In this document: piece after piece, positions 9,011 to 18,314 of the stretch | Position numbering within the stretch: the stretch's first letter is position 1 | Layout: each line of letters starts with the position of its first letter | Source: Rhodanobacter sp. ANJX3 | Lineage (GTDB): Bacteria > Pseudomonadota > Gammaproteobacteria > Xanthomonadales > Rhodanobacteraceae | Direction: 5' to 3' | DNA: 64,000 bases | Assembly: GCF_014200755.1 (NCBI RefSeq) | Contig: NZ_JACHCM010000001.1 | Coordinates: 646,367-710,366 of the forward strand | Notes under the pieces: generated by a model | What the model was told of the DNA's origin: nothing | Databases searched by the model: none | Seen by the model: the letters and a program-made list of their open reading frames with translations, nothing else | Translations under genes and position numbers: made by a program

Positions 9011-10975
9011 TCAGCCAGGCGACGATTTCCGCCGCATTGCCGCCAGCAGCAGCCGTCGCTCCACGCGTTCGGCCAAGGTCTGCGGATGTTCCAGCTGCAT
9101 CCGCGCCAGCGCAGCCGGCTCCTCGGGCACGGCCTCGCCCGGATTCAACGCCGCGCGCAGCAGCTGTAAACGACCGCGCCAGCTCGCCTGCGATGATTTC
9201 AGCCAGTTCAGGCCGTCGAGCAGGCGCAGTTCGATATCGGTGAAGTCGCTGCCGAACGGGAACGGCGGCAGCAGGCCGTTGCGTTGAAACGGCGCCAGCG
9301 CTTCGTGCAGATGCTCCGGCGTATTGCGCCGCCACGCGTCGGGTATCGCAAAGTCGAGCGGCAGCTTGCGCTGCGCTTTGGCCTGCGCGCACAGCGCGTC
9401 CAGAAAGCGCGCGTCGCTGATCGACAGCATCGCCGCGATGCATTCGCTGTCGGTCTTGCCGCGCAGGTCGGCGACGCCGTATTCGGTGATGTACAGATCG
9501 CGCAGATGCCGCGGAATCGTCGCCTGCGCGTAGTTCCAGCGGATATTGCTTTCCACGCCCGCGCCGCTTTGACGCGTGGCACGCAGCAGCAGCGCCGAAC
9601 GGCCGTCCGGCAGTTCGTGCGCCATGGCCACAAAGTTGTACTGCCCCCCGACGCCGCTGACCACGCTGCCGTTGTCGAGCGTCTCCGAAACCGCGGCGCC
9701 GAGCAGTGTCGCCATCATGCAGGTGTTGAAGAAACGCGCGCCGCGCCGCTGCAAGCTCGCCAGCGCCTGATGATCGCCGTACAGATGATTGACGTTGGAC
9801 ACCGGGCACATGTCGATCGCATCGGGATCGACGCGTTCGGTTTCGGCGAGCCATTCGTACAGCTCGCGCGTGCCCAGAAAAAACGCCCCGCGCAGATAGT
9901 GACCGCCCGGCGTTGCCGGGTTGAGCCGCCCCTGGGCCGACGCGCGCTCCAGTGCGAGATTGTCCCAGCTGCGGCGCTTGAGCACACCGGCACGCTGCAG
10001 ATGCATGAAACCGTCGAGCACCATTTCGCTGGCGCCATAAAGGCCTTGCGCGAACGGCGCCAGGCCACCGATGCGTTCCGCCATCGCCCGCGTACTGCCG
10101 GTGATATCCAATGCTGCCAGCGCGCGCTGCCACTGCTCGTTTTCCTGCTGGCGCAGCAGCAGGCCTTTGACCAGCGCATCGGACAGTGCGCCGATACCGA
10201 TCTGCAGGCAGCCGCCGTCCTTCACCATCGCGCTGGCGTGCAGGCCGAGCGCGTATTCGGCCGTATCGACCGGCAGGCGCGGCAGCGCGAACAGCCTGGG
10301 CGAGCATGCCGGCCGCAGCTCGACGTCGAAAAAATCGTCCGCCACCTGCGCCATGCCGCTCATGTACGGCAAGTCGGGATGCACCACGGCCACACACAAC
10401 GGTCGCGGCTTGCCGGCGGCCTCGATCTGTTGCAGAAGGTCGAGCGTGAGATCGGGATTGCACGACAGGCTGTAGTGCACGCCGTCCGGCCCCTCGCGCC
10501 GCGCCACCAGCTGCACGATCACGTTGATGTCCTGCAACGCGAGGTCGCGCGCCACGTGTGTATAGTTCTGACTGATGTACTGCCGCTGCGCCGAACCCGA
10601 GTGCAGCAGCGCGCCGGACTGCATGTAGAACTCGTGCACCTCGATATTCGACGGCACCGCGTCGCGCGCCTGATCCAGCGCGTACTGCGGGTCGACCTGA
10701 TCGGCGCCGAAATGCCGCTCGAGAAACGGCTTCAGAAAACGCGCCTCCAGCCCCGGCTTGGGCTGCGGCCGCGTCAGCGACAGCGCGGTAAACAGCCGCA
10801 TCGAACGCGACCTGTCGTTGGCGGTGTGCTTGTATAACGCGTTGAGCAAACCATGCGGTTTGCCCAGACCAAGCGGCGCCGCCACGCGAAGATCGACGCC
10901 GACACGATCGCTAACGTGCTTGGCGCACGCCTCGGTGTCGGTATAACAGTGCTCAATCGGCATGGGCCAAATCAT
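9011..10975 (-). CDS. Acetyl-CoA hydrolase/CoA-transferase family protein
   Basis: The protein of about 654 residues belongs to the acetyl-CoA hydrolase/transferase family, which moves or hydrolyses CoA thioesters through a glutamyl-CoA intermediate. Supporting segments are LQIGIGALSDALVKGL in the middle and the C-terminal ITEYGVADLRGKTDSEC, typical of the family's second domain. It is longer than the ~500-residue succinyl-CoA:acetate enzymes because of extra N-terminal and C-terminal sequence; long forms of this kind occur in xanthomonads. The substrate cannot be told from sequence. I place the start at 10975 (MIWPMPIEH); 10963 (MPIEH) is equally plausible, and an upstream frame to 11062 is less likely. 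It converges with the kinase gene. Confidence 0.85.
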   Translation of the reverse strand: MIWPMPIEHCYTDTEACAKHVSDRVGVDLRVAAPLGLGKPHGLLNALYKHTANDRSRSMRLFTALSLTRPQPKPGLEARFLKPFLERHFGADQVDPQYALDQARDAVPSNIEVHEFYMQSGALLHSGSAQRQYISQNYTHVARDLALQDINVIVQLVARREGPDGVHYSLSCNPDLTLDLLQQIEAAGKPRPLCVAVVHPDLPYMSGMAQVADDFFDVELRPACSPRLFALPRLPVDTAEYALGLHASAMVKDGGCLQIGIGALSDALVKGLLLRQQENEQWQRALAALDITGSTRAMAERIGGLAPFAQGLYGASEMVLDGFMHLQRAGVLKRRSWDNLALERASAQGRLNPATPGGHYLRGAFFLGTRELYEWLAETERVDPDAIDMCPVSNVNHLYGDHQALASLQRRGARFFNTCMMATLLGAAVSETLDNGSVVSGVGGQYNFVAMAHELPDGRSALLLRATRQSGAGVESNIRWNYAQATIPRHLRDLYITEYGVADLRGKTDSECIAAMLSISDARFLDALCAQAKAQRKLPLDFAIPDAWRRNTPEHLHEALAPFQRNGLLPPFPFGSDFTDIELRLLDGLNWLKSSQASWRGRLQLLRAALNPGEAVPEEPAALARMQLEHPQTLAERVERRLLLAAMRRKSSPG

Positions 10976-11078
10976 GCCAGACGCGTCGATGATTAAGCCA
11001 CGCCAGCAAACGCGGCCTGACCAAACGCCGCCGGCTTCGGACGCACGACATTGACGAAGCATGGCCTAGACTCGCGGC

Positions 11079-12530
11079 ATGACCGTCAAGCCACTCATCG
11101 CCTCACCAACGCACCGCCTGCTGGCGCAGCAGGCGCTCAGCCGCGCGGCCGGCGCGCCACTGATCACCGGCAACGCGGTCGAACTGCTGATCGACGCCGC
11201 CGCGCACTACGAGGCCTGGCTCGAGGCGATCCGCGGCGCCACCCGGCGCGTGCTGCTGGAGAACTACATCATCCGCGACGACGCGGTCGGCCGCGAATTT
11301 CGCGACGCGCTGACCGAGCGAGCGAAAGCCGGCGTGATGGTCGCCGTGATCACCGACTGGGCCGGCTGCCTGGGCCAGTCGCGCTCCTCGTTCTGGAATC
11401 CGCTGCGCGCGGCCGGCGGGCATGTGCACTTGTTCAACCCGCCGCAGCTGGGCGAATCGTTCGGCTGGCTCAGCCGCGATCACCGCAAGCTGCTGGTGGT
11501 GGACGGCGTGCAGGGCTTTCTCTCCGGCGTGTGCATCAGCGCGAAGTGGCTGGGCGACGCTTCGCGCAACGTGCCGCCGTGGCGCGATACCGGCGTGGCC
11601 ATACGCGGCCCCGCCGTGGCGGAAATCGAGGCCGCGTTTCAACAGAGCTGGAGCGGCGTGGTCAGCCCTGCACTACCGGCGTTTTCCGCCGTGGCTGATC
11701 CGATCGATCCGGTCGGCTCCACGGACGTGCGCATCATCGCCACGCAACCAGCCAGCGCCAGCATGTATCGGCTCGATCAGCTGATCGCCGCCATGGCGAC
11801 CAAAACGCTGTGGCTCACCGATGCGTACTTTGTCGGCGTGTCGCCCTATGTGCAGGCGCTGGTTTCGGCTGCGCGCGACGGCGTCGACGTGCGCCTGCTT
11901 GTGCCTGGCAGCAGCGATATCCCGATCGTAGCCGGCATGTCGCGCGCCGGCTACCGGCCGCTGCTGAAGGCCGGCATCCGCGTCTTCGAATGGAACGGCT
12001 CGATGCTGCACGCCAAAACCGCCGTCGCCGACGGCCAGTGGGCGCGCGTGGGGTCGTCCAATCTCAATATCGCCAGCTGGCTGAGCAATCACGAAATCGA
12101 CGTGGCGGTAGAGGACGAAACCTTCGCCGGCCAGCTCGCCGCGCAATACGAGCGCGATCTGGATAACGCCACCGAGATCGTGCTGGTGCCCCGCCAGCAC
12201 CGTCGCCACACCACCGAAAAAGTACGCAGCAGCGAAACGCGGCCGCCGCGCGTACGCCACGGCGGCGGCAGCTCCAGCCGCGCCGCGGTTGGCGCACTGC
12301 GCATCGCCAACAGCGTCGGCGCCGTGCTGACCAATCGCCGCGTGCTCGGCGATGCCTCGATCGGGCCGATGCTCCTGGGGACATTGGGGCTGGCGATGTT
12401 GATGGTGATTGCCATCTTGTGGCCAGCCTGTATAGCGTGGCCATTCGCTGTATTGGCCGCCTGGTTCGCTCTCAATCTGGGGGTTCGCGGCTGGCGTATT
12501 CGTGCGCGTCGCCGACCGCAGATCGATTGA
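11079..12530 (+). CDS. Phospholipase D-type cardiolipin synthase family protein
   Basis: This 483-residue protein has two PLD (HKD) motifs: HRKLLVVD at 135-142 and HAKTAVAD at 311-318, each followed by the expected Gly/Ser-Asn stretch (GSSNLN). It probably makes cardiolipin or a related phosphatidyl transfer product at the inner membrane, like ClsB/ClsC. No N-terminal membrane segments are present, but there are one or two hydrophobic segments near the C-terminus (about 425-470) that could anchor it, ending in a very basic tail (RIRARRRPQID). A region rich in Arg and His precedes them. It is divergent from the CoA-transferase gene. The exact substrate pair is not known. Confidence 0.88.
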   Translation: MTVKPLIASPTHRLLAQQALSRAAGAPLITGNAVELLIDAAAHYEAWLEAIRGATRRVLLENYIIRDDAVGREFRDALTERAKAGVMVAVITDWAGCLGQSRSSFWNPLRAAGGHVHLFNPPQLGESFGWLSRDHRKLLVVDGVQGFLSGVCISAKWLGDASRNVPPWRDTGVAIRGPAVAEIEAAFQQSWSGVVSPALPAFSAVADPIDPVGSTDVRIIATQPASASMYRLDQLIAAMATKTLWLTDAYFVGVSPYVQALVSAARDGVDVRLLVPGSSDIPIVAGMSRAGYRPLLKAGIRVFEWNGSMLHAKTAVADGQWARVGSSNLNIASWLSNHEIDVAVEDETFAGQLAAQYERDLDNATEIVLVPRQHRRHTTEKVRSSETRPPRVRHGGGSSSRAAVGALRIANSVGAVLTNRRVLGDASIGPMLLGTLGLAMLMVIAILWPACIAWPFAVLAAWFALNLGVRGWRIRARRRPQID

Positions 12531-12678
12531 CTCCAATCGGTCCAAAGCAAGCGTAAGCAGATAGCTCATTCGCCAACGAGCTTTATCGCGATAAATTCCG
12601 CCTCGGCGCACTCAAACTCGGACATCTTCGGATAAGTCATAGCAAATACAGCAACTTGAATGATCGCCCGAACCATAA

Positions 12679-13233
12679 ATGACGCAATTTCTTTCGCTTA
12701 AATTTTTAGCGTGCGAAACGGTCGCCGGCTGGTTTAGGATTCCCCACATTCGCCAAGCCCTCCAACGAGACTGGAACGTTTCCGGGCTTTGCACGGCCGA
12801 AGTTATGAGCCGGTTTTCGCAACCGTGGTCCAAGGAAGATATCGCTTTGAGCGGCCCCAACGATTTTGATTTGAGCGCAGCAGGTTTTCGCCGGTCAGAA
12901 AGCGACCTTCGCGCCTTCATAGAAGCCTTCGCCGTGCGCATGGAAAGCGCCCTCCCCTCGCAGACCGTTGTGCAACGAAAAAAAGATGGCCTGTTTTCGA
13001 AACAGAGCCATGTCGTGAACGTTTCCATCGAAACAGTGAATCATCGTTATGCACTGAGCTTTCAGGCCGGCCGTCTTTCGGCCGAACGAAGCAAGGTCGT
13101 GCGCGGCGTGACGTTAAAGAACGAGCCGATGGAAGTACCGGCTTGGCTTGAGTCACTTGGCATGGACGTAGAAGCACTCGCCACTCACAGCGGCTCCGCA
13201 CAAAACGTGCTGCATGACTTTCTGATGTCCTGA
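12679..13233 (+). CDS. Uncharacterised protein, first gene of the YbjQ/PspA group
   Basis: The 184-residue product has no signal peptide, membrane helix or motif that I recognise. It is a soluble mixed alpha/beta-looking sequence. It lies 52 bp upstream of the first YbjQ-like gene on the same strand and is the first member of a four-gene run ending in pspA, so it may be a partner of the membrane-stress function. The ATG at 12679 lacks an obvious ribosome site. The 148-bp gap before it would be where the operon promoter lies, but I could not identify a convincing sigma-54 or sigma-70 site there. Confidence 0.75.
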   Translation: MTQFLSLKFLACETVAGWFRIPHIRQALQRDWNVSGLCTAEVMSRFSQPWSKEDIALSGPNDFDLSAAGFRRSESDLRAFIEAFAVRMESALPSQTVVQRKKDGLFSKQSHVVNVSIETVNHRYALSFQAGRLSAERSKVVRGVTLKNEPMEVPAWLESLGMDVEALATHSGSAQNVLHDFLMS

Positions 13234-13285
13234 TTTCGGCAGCAAAGCTCAGAAAAATTCACAATAGGCCTCACCGGAGATCTGG

Positions 13286-14251
13286 ATGTCCTGGTTTGAT
13301 CGGTTCAAAAGTCCGCGCGATAACCGCCACGATCCTGCGCTTTCCGGAAGTGATGGAAGGACACAGCACGACGCTGGACTCAGCGATGCGGAGCGCCTGG
13401 TGCAATGGGAAGAAGCGCTGCAGAAAAAGCAGTTGCCGCCATTCGTCAAGGATCGCCTAACCGCCGCCGCCACTGGCAAAACGCCATGGCTTGCCACCAT
13501 GACGCCGGTCGAGCTCCTGACAGCTCGCAGCCATGGCATGCAACCCATTGCGTTGGTTTCGGGCACGTGTTGGTATCACTACGGTTTTTCCTGGACCAAG
13601 GGACACGCCGCCGGATGGCAGACGGCGATCAAGCGCATGCAGATGGAAGCCGCCGCGGCCGGAGCAAATGCCATCGTCGACGTACGCATGCGAAAGATCA
13701 GCATGGAGTTCGAAGCGAGCATGGATTTCACCGTCATCGGCACCGCGGTGCGTGTCAAGGATCTGCCGCCCAGTCCCAATCCCATCGTGGCTACCGTCGA
13801 CGCGCTTGAATTCGTGCGTCTGCTGGAGGCCGACATCGTTCCTGCCGGCATCGCCATCGGCGCGCACTACGAGTGGTTGAACTCGTGGAACCGCAGCCTA
13901 GCCGGCCAGGCGAGTTGGTATAACCAGCCGCTGACGCAACTGGGGCACTTTTGGGAAAGCGTGCGACGCCGAGCGATGCAGGATCTGCGCAATAGCGCCC
14001 GATCGATGGGCAACGGCATTCTTGCGCACACGCATTTCGGGCAACTGGTCGAAGCAGGCGATGAACGGAACCGCAGCTATCTCGGGCGCCATATCGTGGT
14101 CGGCACCGTCGTCGACTGTAAAAGCATGGATTCCTTCCATCACGCGATCCGACCTGTGGTCGACATGTGCGACGGCGAATCGCCGCTGCTCAATGCAGCA
14201 CCGAACGGACACAACGTATACGCCACCAATGAGGAAGAAGGCTCGATATGA
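13286..14251 (+). CDS. Duplicated YbjQ-like (heavy-metal-binding fold) domain protein
   Basis: The 321-residue protein has an N-terminal 80-residue charged lead, then two copies of a YbjQ/DUF74-like domain. Copy one (about 85-160) has VSGTCWYHYGFSW, an amphipathic helix (KRMQMEAAAAGANAIVDVR) and the closing strand FTVIGTAV. Copy two (about 170-300) is more divergent and ends with HIVVGTVV. YbjQ proteins form pentamers of unknown function. A good GGAG ribosome site precedes the ATG. Its stop overlaps the next gene's start (ATGA). No signal peptide, so cytoplasmic. Confidence 0.85.
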   Translation: MSWFDRFKSPRDNRHDPALSGSDGRTQHDAGLSDAERLVQWEEALQKKQLPPFVKDRLTAAATGKTPWLATMTPVELLTARSHGMQPIALVSGTCWYHYGFSWTKGHAAGWQTAIKRMQMEAAAAGANAIVDVRMRKISMEFEASMDFTVIGTAVRVKDLPPSPNPIVATVDALEFVRLLEADIVPAGIAIGAHYEWLNSWNRSLAGQASWYNQPLTQLGHFWESVRRRAMQDLRNSARSMGNGILAHTHFGQLVEAGDERNRSYLGRHIVVGTVVDCKSMDSFHHAIRPVVDMCDGESPLLNAAPNGHNVYATNEEEGSI

Positions 14252-15069
14252 CCGATACCAACACCATTCCGCAGCACGCGCTGGAGCGACTCAAGGGGTT
14301 GCGCAGCGAGGGGCATTCGGGCGGCATCTTCACCTCCGATTTCTCGGTCAATGAGTTCCTGCTGGTGCGCAAGGCGGGCTTCGAGCCAGTCGGACTTTGC
14401 GTTGGCACCTGCATCTACCACCTGGGCGTACAGTACGGACGCTGGAGCAAGAATCAGGAAATGGATGTGCTATCGCAAGCGATGTATGAGGCGCGCGAAC
14501 TCGCCATGACGCGCATGCGCGAGGAAGCCAAGAGCATGGGCGCCGACGGCATTGTCGGCGTCGATCTCACGGTGAAGCGGCTAGAGTGGGACAGTGATGT
14601 GCTGGAGTTCATGGCCATCGGCACCGGTGTGGTGCACGCGAAGGGCCATGGCGGATTCAAGGGACCCAAGGGCCAGCCGTTCACCTCGGATCTTTCCGGC
14701 CAGGATTTCTGGACCTTGCTGCAGGCAGGCTATCGCCCGCTGGAAATGGTGATGGGATCGTGCGTGTATCACGTAGCCCACCAGGGCATGTTCAAGACGC
14801 TCGGCAACGCCGGCAACAACGTGGAGCTGATCAATTTTTCGCAAGCGCTGTACGACGCGAGGGAGATCGCCATGGAGCGCATGCAGCACGAAGCCATTGA
14901 GGCGGAAGCTGAAGGCGTGGTGGGAGTCGACCTGCACGAGGGCTCGCACAACTGGCAGCCGCACATCATCGAATTTTTTGCCGTTGGTACCGCCGTCGTG
15001 CCCATTTCGAAAGAGCTGGATGCATCGACCATCCCGGACCCGCAACTGGTTCTGTCCGTCAACAATTAA
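14248..15069 (+). CDS. Tandem YbjQ-like domain protein
   Basis: This 273-residue protein contains two clear YbjQ-like copies. The first has CVGTCIYHLGVQYG, then a helix with MREEAKSMGADGIVGVDL and the strand FMAIGTGVV. The second has MGSCVYHVAHQG, MQHEAIEAEAEGVVGVDL and FFAVGTAVV. Both keep the Cys-x-Tyr-His cluster near the start of the domain, which might bind a metal; that is a guess from residue type. The gene overlaps the preceding duplicated-YbjQ gene by 4 bp and is followed after 25 bp by pspA, so the three are almost certainly cotranscribed. Confidence 0.87.
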   Translation: MTDTNTIPQHALERLKGLRSEGHSGGIFTSDFSVNEFLLVRKAGFEPVGLCVGTCIYHLGVQYGRWSKNQEMDVLSQAMYEARELAMTRMREEAKSMGADGIVGVDLTVKRLEWDSDVLEFMAIGTGVVHAKGHGGFKGPKGQPFTSDLSGQDFWTLLQAGYRPLEMVMGSCVYHVAHQGMFKTLGNAGNNVELINFSQALYDAREIAMERMQHEAIEAEAEGVVGVDLHEGSHNWQPHIIEFFAVGTAVVPISKELDASTIPDPQLVLSVNN

Positions 15070-15094
15070 CGCCCGTCACATCCGGAGAACACCG

Positions 15095-15796
15095 ATGAGC
15101 ATCTTCGAACGCATGGCTGATTTGCTGCATGCCAAGACCAACAAGCTGCTGGACAAGATGGAGGATCCCAACGAGACCCTCGATCTGTCCTATGAAAAAA
15201 TGATCACTGGCCTGCAGGAAACCAAGCATCACCTGGCTGACGTGGTGACCGAGCAAAAGCTGCTCGAACGACAGATCGCCCAGATCCAGCAGGAAGCCGA
15301 CACCGCGCAGGACAATGCGCGACTGGCGCTACAGTCATCTCGCGAAGACCTTGCCAAGGCCGCCCTGGCGCAGCGGCAGGCGGCGCTGGAGAAACAAGTG
15401 ACACTGAACAAGGCGCATGAAAACATCTCCGCGCAGGCGAAGAAGCTGATCGACTACCAAAGCACGCTGGAAAATCGCATCGAGCAGTTCCGCACCCAGA
15501 AAGACGTGATGAAAAGCAGCTACGCCGCCGCGCAGGCGCAGGTCAAGGTCACCGAGTCGCTCACCGGCATCGGCAATCGCCTGGGTAATGTGACCGACGC
15601 GATGCGCCGTGCCGAAGACAAGGTCAACGGCATGCAGGCCAAGGCGGAAGCTATGGACGGACTGCTGCAGTCGGGGGTGCTCAACGATCCGCTGGATCAT
15701 CGAAGCAATGTGGAAAAAGAGCTTCAGACCCTGCGCAGCAACAATGCCGTGGATGCCGAATTGGAAAAGCTCAAGGCAGAGCTCGGCAAATCCTGA
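15095..15796 (+). CDS. pspA: PspA/IM30 family membrane-stress protein
   Basis: PspA is an ESCRT-III-like protein that coats and protects the inner membrane when it is damaged or the proton gradient falls. The 233-residue product starts with the amphipathic helix region MSIFERMADLLHAKTNKLLD, followed by almost continuous coiled coil to about residue 215. Length matches the family. The ATG at 15095 follows GGAG with proper spacing; a longer open frame upstream overlaps the previous gene and is not used. There is no pspF, pspB or pspC beside it. Its neighbours are the two YbjQ-duplication genes, which suggests a variant Psp system. Confidence 0.93.
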   Translation: MSIFERMADLLHAKTNKLLDKMEDPNETLDLSYEKMITGLQETKHHLADVVTEQKLLERQIAQIQQEADTAQDNARLALQSSREDLAKAALAQRQAALEKQVTLNKAHENISAQAKKLIDYQSTLENRIEQFRTQKDVMKSSYAAAQAQVKVTESLTGIGNRLGNVTDAMRRAEDKVNGMQAKAEAMDGLLQSGVLNDPLDHRSNVEKELQTLRSNNAVDAELEKLKAELGKS

Positions 15797-15976
15797 GTAG
15801 AGCAAGACGGGCAAGAGCTCTTTCGACGGCCCAATGCGCAACGGGCCTGCCCATATCGGCCGTGCCGGACGATCCCATCGACACCGGCACGGCAATATCG
15901 CACCTCTCGCCAACTTAACGCGACCGCCCGCAATCGTTCATTTCTTCAAGCGCACGCATGGTAGGCTCGCTCTCCC

Positions 15977-17323
15977 ATGTTTGTACCTGAAGAAAAAAGC
16001 GCCAAATCGATTCTCACACCCAGCACGCTGAACCGGCTGGTGCGTGACTTACTGGGCGACGTGTTTCCGTTCGTATGGATCGAGGGCGAGCTGTCGAACG
16101 TCGCCAGGCCGGCATCGGGGCATCTGTACTTCACCCTGAAGGACAGCGGCGCGCAGGTGCGCTGCGCGATGTTCAAACCGAAAAGTGCGTCGCTGCGCTT
16201 TCGTCCGGTCGACGGCATGCAGGTGCTGCTGCGCGCAAAGGTCGGCCTGTACGAGCCCCGCGGCGAGTTTCAGCTGGTTGCCGAGTCGATGGAGCCAGCG
16301 GGCGAAGGCGCGCTGCAGCGCGAATTCGAGCAGCTCAAGGCGCGGCTCGATGCCGAAGGCCTGTTCGCGCCTGCGCGCAAGCGTCCGCTGCCGCGCTACG
16401 CCCGGCGCATCGGCGTGATCACCTCGGCCACCGGCGCGGCGGTGCGCGATGTGCTCAGCGTGCTGGCCCGGCGCTGGCCGCTCGCTGACGTCGAGGTGTT
16501 GCCCGTGCCTGTGCAGGGCCGCGACGCCCCCCCGGCCATCGTGAAAATGCTGAAGAAAGCCTCCGCCAGCCAGCGCTACGACGTGCTGCTGCTGACCCGT
16601 GGCGGCGGTTCGCTGGAAGACCTCTGGGCGTTCAACGACGAAGCCGTCGCGCGCGCCATCCATGCCAGCGCCGTGCCCGTCGTGTCGGCCGTCGGCCATG
16701 AAATCGACTTCAGCATCGCCGACTTCGTTGCCGACCTGCGCGCACCCACGCCCTCGGCCGCGGCCGAGCTGCTGGTGCCCGATGCCGTGGCGGTTGCCCG
16801 GCATCTGCAGCAGCTGCAGCAGCGCCTGCTGACGCTGCAACAGCGCAAACTGCAGGCGCATTCGCAGCGTGTCGATCATTTGCTGGCTCGACTGCAGGCA
16901 CAGCGTCCGCAGGCGCGCCTGGCCCGCGATCGCGAGCGGCTGATCCATTTGCAGAGCCGGCTCACCGCGGTGCTGCGCGAACAGAGCCAGCAGCGCCATA
17001 CGCGACTCGAACGACTGCACAACCGCTTGCTAGCGCAGCATCCGCGCACAAGGCTGCCGCTGCTGGCGCGCCGGTTGGCCGAACAGGATCAGCGTTTGCG
17101 TCGCGCCATGGCGCTCACGCTGGAGCGCAAACAGACGTCCATCCGCCATATCGCTCGCGCGCTGCACGCGATCAGTCCACTGGCCACGCTTGAGCGCGGC
17201 TACGCGATCGTGTTCGACGACACCGGGCATGTGCTTCGCTCGGTCGCCGCCACCCAACCGGGCGATCGACTGACCGCGCGGCTTGCCGATGGCGAGCTGC
17301 GCGTCAAGGTCACCGACGACTGA
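15977..17323 (+). CDS. xseA: Exodeoxyribonuclease VII large subunit
   Basis: XseA forms, with XseB, a nuclease that trims single-stranded DNA from both ends. The 448 residues show the N-terminal OB-fold ([24 protein letters not shown]), the catalytic domain with [31 protein letters not shown] and [14 protein letters not shown], and a long Gln/Leu/Arg-rich coiled-coil region before the conserved LERGYAIV end. Length is normal. No xseB is visible in the window. It follows pspA after 180 bp with no gene between. Confidence 0.96.
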   Translation: MFVPEEKSAKSILTPSTLNRLVRDLLGDVFPFVWIEGELSNVARPASGHLYFTLKDSGAQVRCAMFKPKSASLRFRPVDGMQVLLRAKVGLYEPRGEFQLVAESMEPAGEGALQREFEQLKARLDAEGLFAPARKRPLPRYARRIGVITSATGAAVRDVLSVLARRWPLADVEVLPVPVQGRDAPPAIVKMLKKASASQRYDVLLLTRGGGSLEDLWAFNDEAVARAIHASAVPVVSAVGHEIDFSIADFVADLRAPTPSAAAELLVPDAVAVARHLQQLQQRLLTLQQRKLQAHSQRVDHLLARLQAQRPQARLARDRERLIHLQSRLTAVLREQSQQRHTRLERLHNRLLAQHPRTRLPLLARRLAEQDQRLRRAMALTLERKQTSIRHIARALHAISPLATLERGYAIVFDDTGHVLRSVAATQPGDRLTARLADGELRVKVTDD

Positions 17324-17374
17324 TCAGACCTGACACTGCCTGCGCATAAGCGTCTCGGCTAGCCCGAGCTTTGA

Positions 17375-18145
17375 CTAGCCCGGGGCGTCCGTGGCCTTGT
17401 CCGCCAGCCGCACCAGCGCACTGGCCGCGCTGACAAACTCCGACGGCATCATCACGATGGTCATAGTGTTCTGTTCGGCGCCAACCTCGGTGAGCATCTG
17501 CATGCGGCGCAGCTCCATCGCCATCGGCGTCTGGCCCATCTTGGTGGCCGCTTCGGTGAGCATAAGCGCAGCATCGTGCTCGGCTTCGGCCTTGATGATG
17601 CGAGCGCGCTTTTCGCGATGAGCCTCCGCTTCCTGCGCCATCGCGCGCTGCATCGACTGAGGAATTTCCACGTCCTTGATCTGCACGCGATCGACCATCA
17701 CGCCCCACGGCTCGGTGACCTTGTCGATGATGTCGCCCAGCATGCTGGAAAGCTTTTCCTGCTCCTTCAGCAACTCGTCCAGCGAGTGCTGACCCATCAC
17801 GCTGCGCAGGCTGGTGAGCGCCGTCTGGCGCACAGCGTCCTCGAAGTTGGCCACCTCGATGATCGCGCGCTCGGGGTTGATCACCTTGTACCAGACGACC
17901 GCGCGCACCTTCACCGGCACGTTGTCGTTGGTCATGGTTTCCTGCGGCTCGATGTCCTGCGTGACCACGCGCATATCGATCATCTGCATGCGGTCCACTA
18001 CCGGAATGATCCAGGTCAGACCCGGCCCCTTGGTGGTCTGATACTTGCCGAGCCGAAACACCAAGCCGCGCTGATACTGCTGCAGAACCCGCAGGCCGGA
18101 AATAAATAGAAAAGCGATAAAGACGATCGGTATCAGCAGAGACAT
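17375..18145 (-). CDS. SPFH/Band 7 (slipin-type) membrane protein
   Basis: The 256-residue protein starts with one membrane helix (LLIPIVFIAFLFISGL) and is followed by a prohibitin-homology domain, with typical segments GLVFRLGKYQ, GPGLTWIIPVVDRM, EPQETMTNDNVPVKV and WGVMVDRVQIKDVEIP. The rest is an Ala/Glu-rich helical region. Proteins of this type form membrane scaffolds (stomatin/slipin). Many have a NfeD partner next door; none is seen here. The start at 18145 (MSLLIPIV) is preferred to one five codons upstream. It converges with xseA, 51 bp apart. Confidence 0.9.
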   Translation of the reverse strand: MSLLIPIVFIAFLFISGLRVLQQYQRGLVFRLGKYQTTKGPGLTWIIPVVDRMQMIDMRVVTQDIEPQETMTNDNVPVKVRAVVWYKVINPERAIIEVANFEDAVRQTALTSLRSVMGQHSLDELLKEQEKLSSMLGDIIDKVTEPWGVMVDRVQIKDVEIPQSMQRAMAQEAEAHREKRARIIKAEAEHDAALMLTEAATKMGQTPMAMELRRMQMLTEVGAEQNTMTIVMMPSEFVSAASALVRLADKATDAPG

Positions 18146-18314
18146 GGACGTTGCACCCACGACATGAGGAAGTTGCAGACCGCCATTGTACGCCTGCCCT
18201 ATGCCGACAACGCCTTCGACCGATGACGGCCACTGGCGGGCTTATCGCATCTCACGATCGCTGAACATGCCGCTCTTCTATCCTTTGCGAACTATCGGTC
18301 GCAGGACTCCCGCC

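Noticed and set aside
8006-9169. Plus-strand frame of 387 codons inside the histidine kinase gene
   Set aside because: Arg/Ala/Gly/Pro-biased shadow frame; the kinase frame holds all catalytic motifs.
8625-10463. Minus-strand frame of 612 codons over the CoA-transferase
   Set aside because: It is another frame of the same strand with Arg/Ala/Gly-biased translation and no domain; the 9011-10975 frame matches a known family.
9284-10837. Plus-strand frame of 517 codons opposite the CoA-transferase
   Set aside because: Antisense shadow, His/Arg/Gln-rich, no ribosome site or family.
15797-15976. Possible small gene between pspA and xseA
   Set aside because: Frames here are short, lack a ribosome site and end in low-complexity Arg/His sequence.
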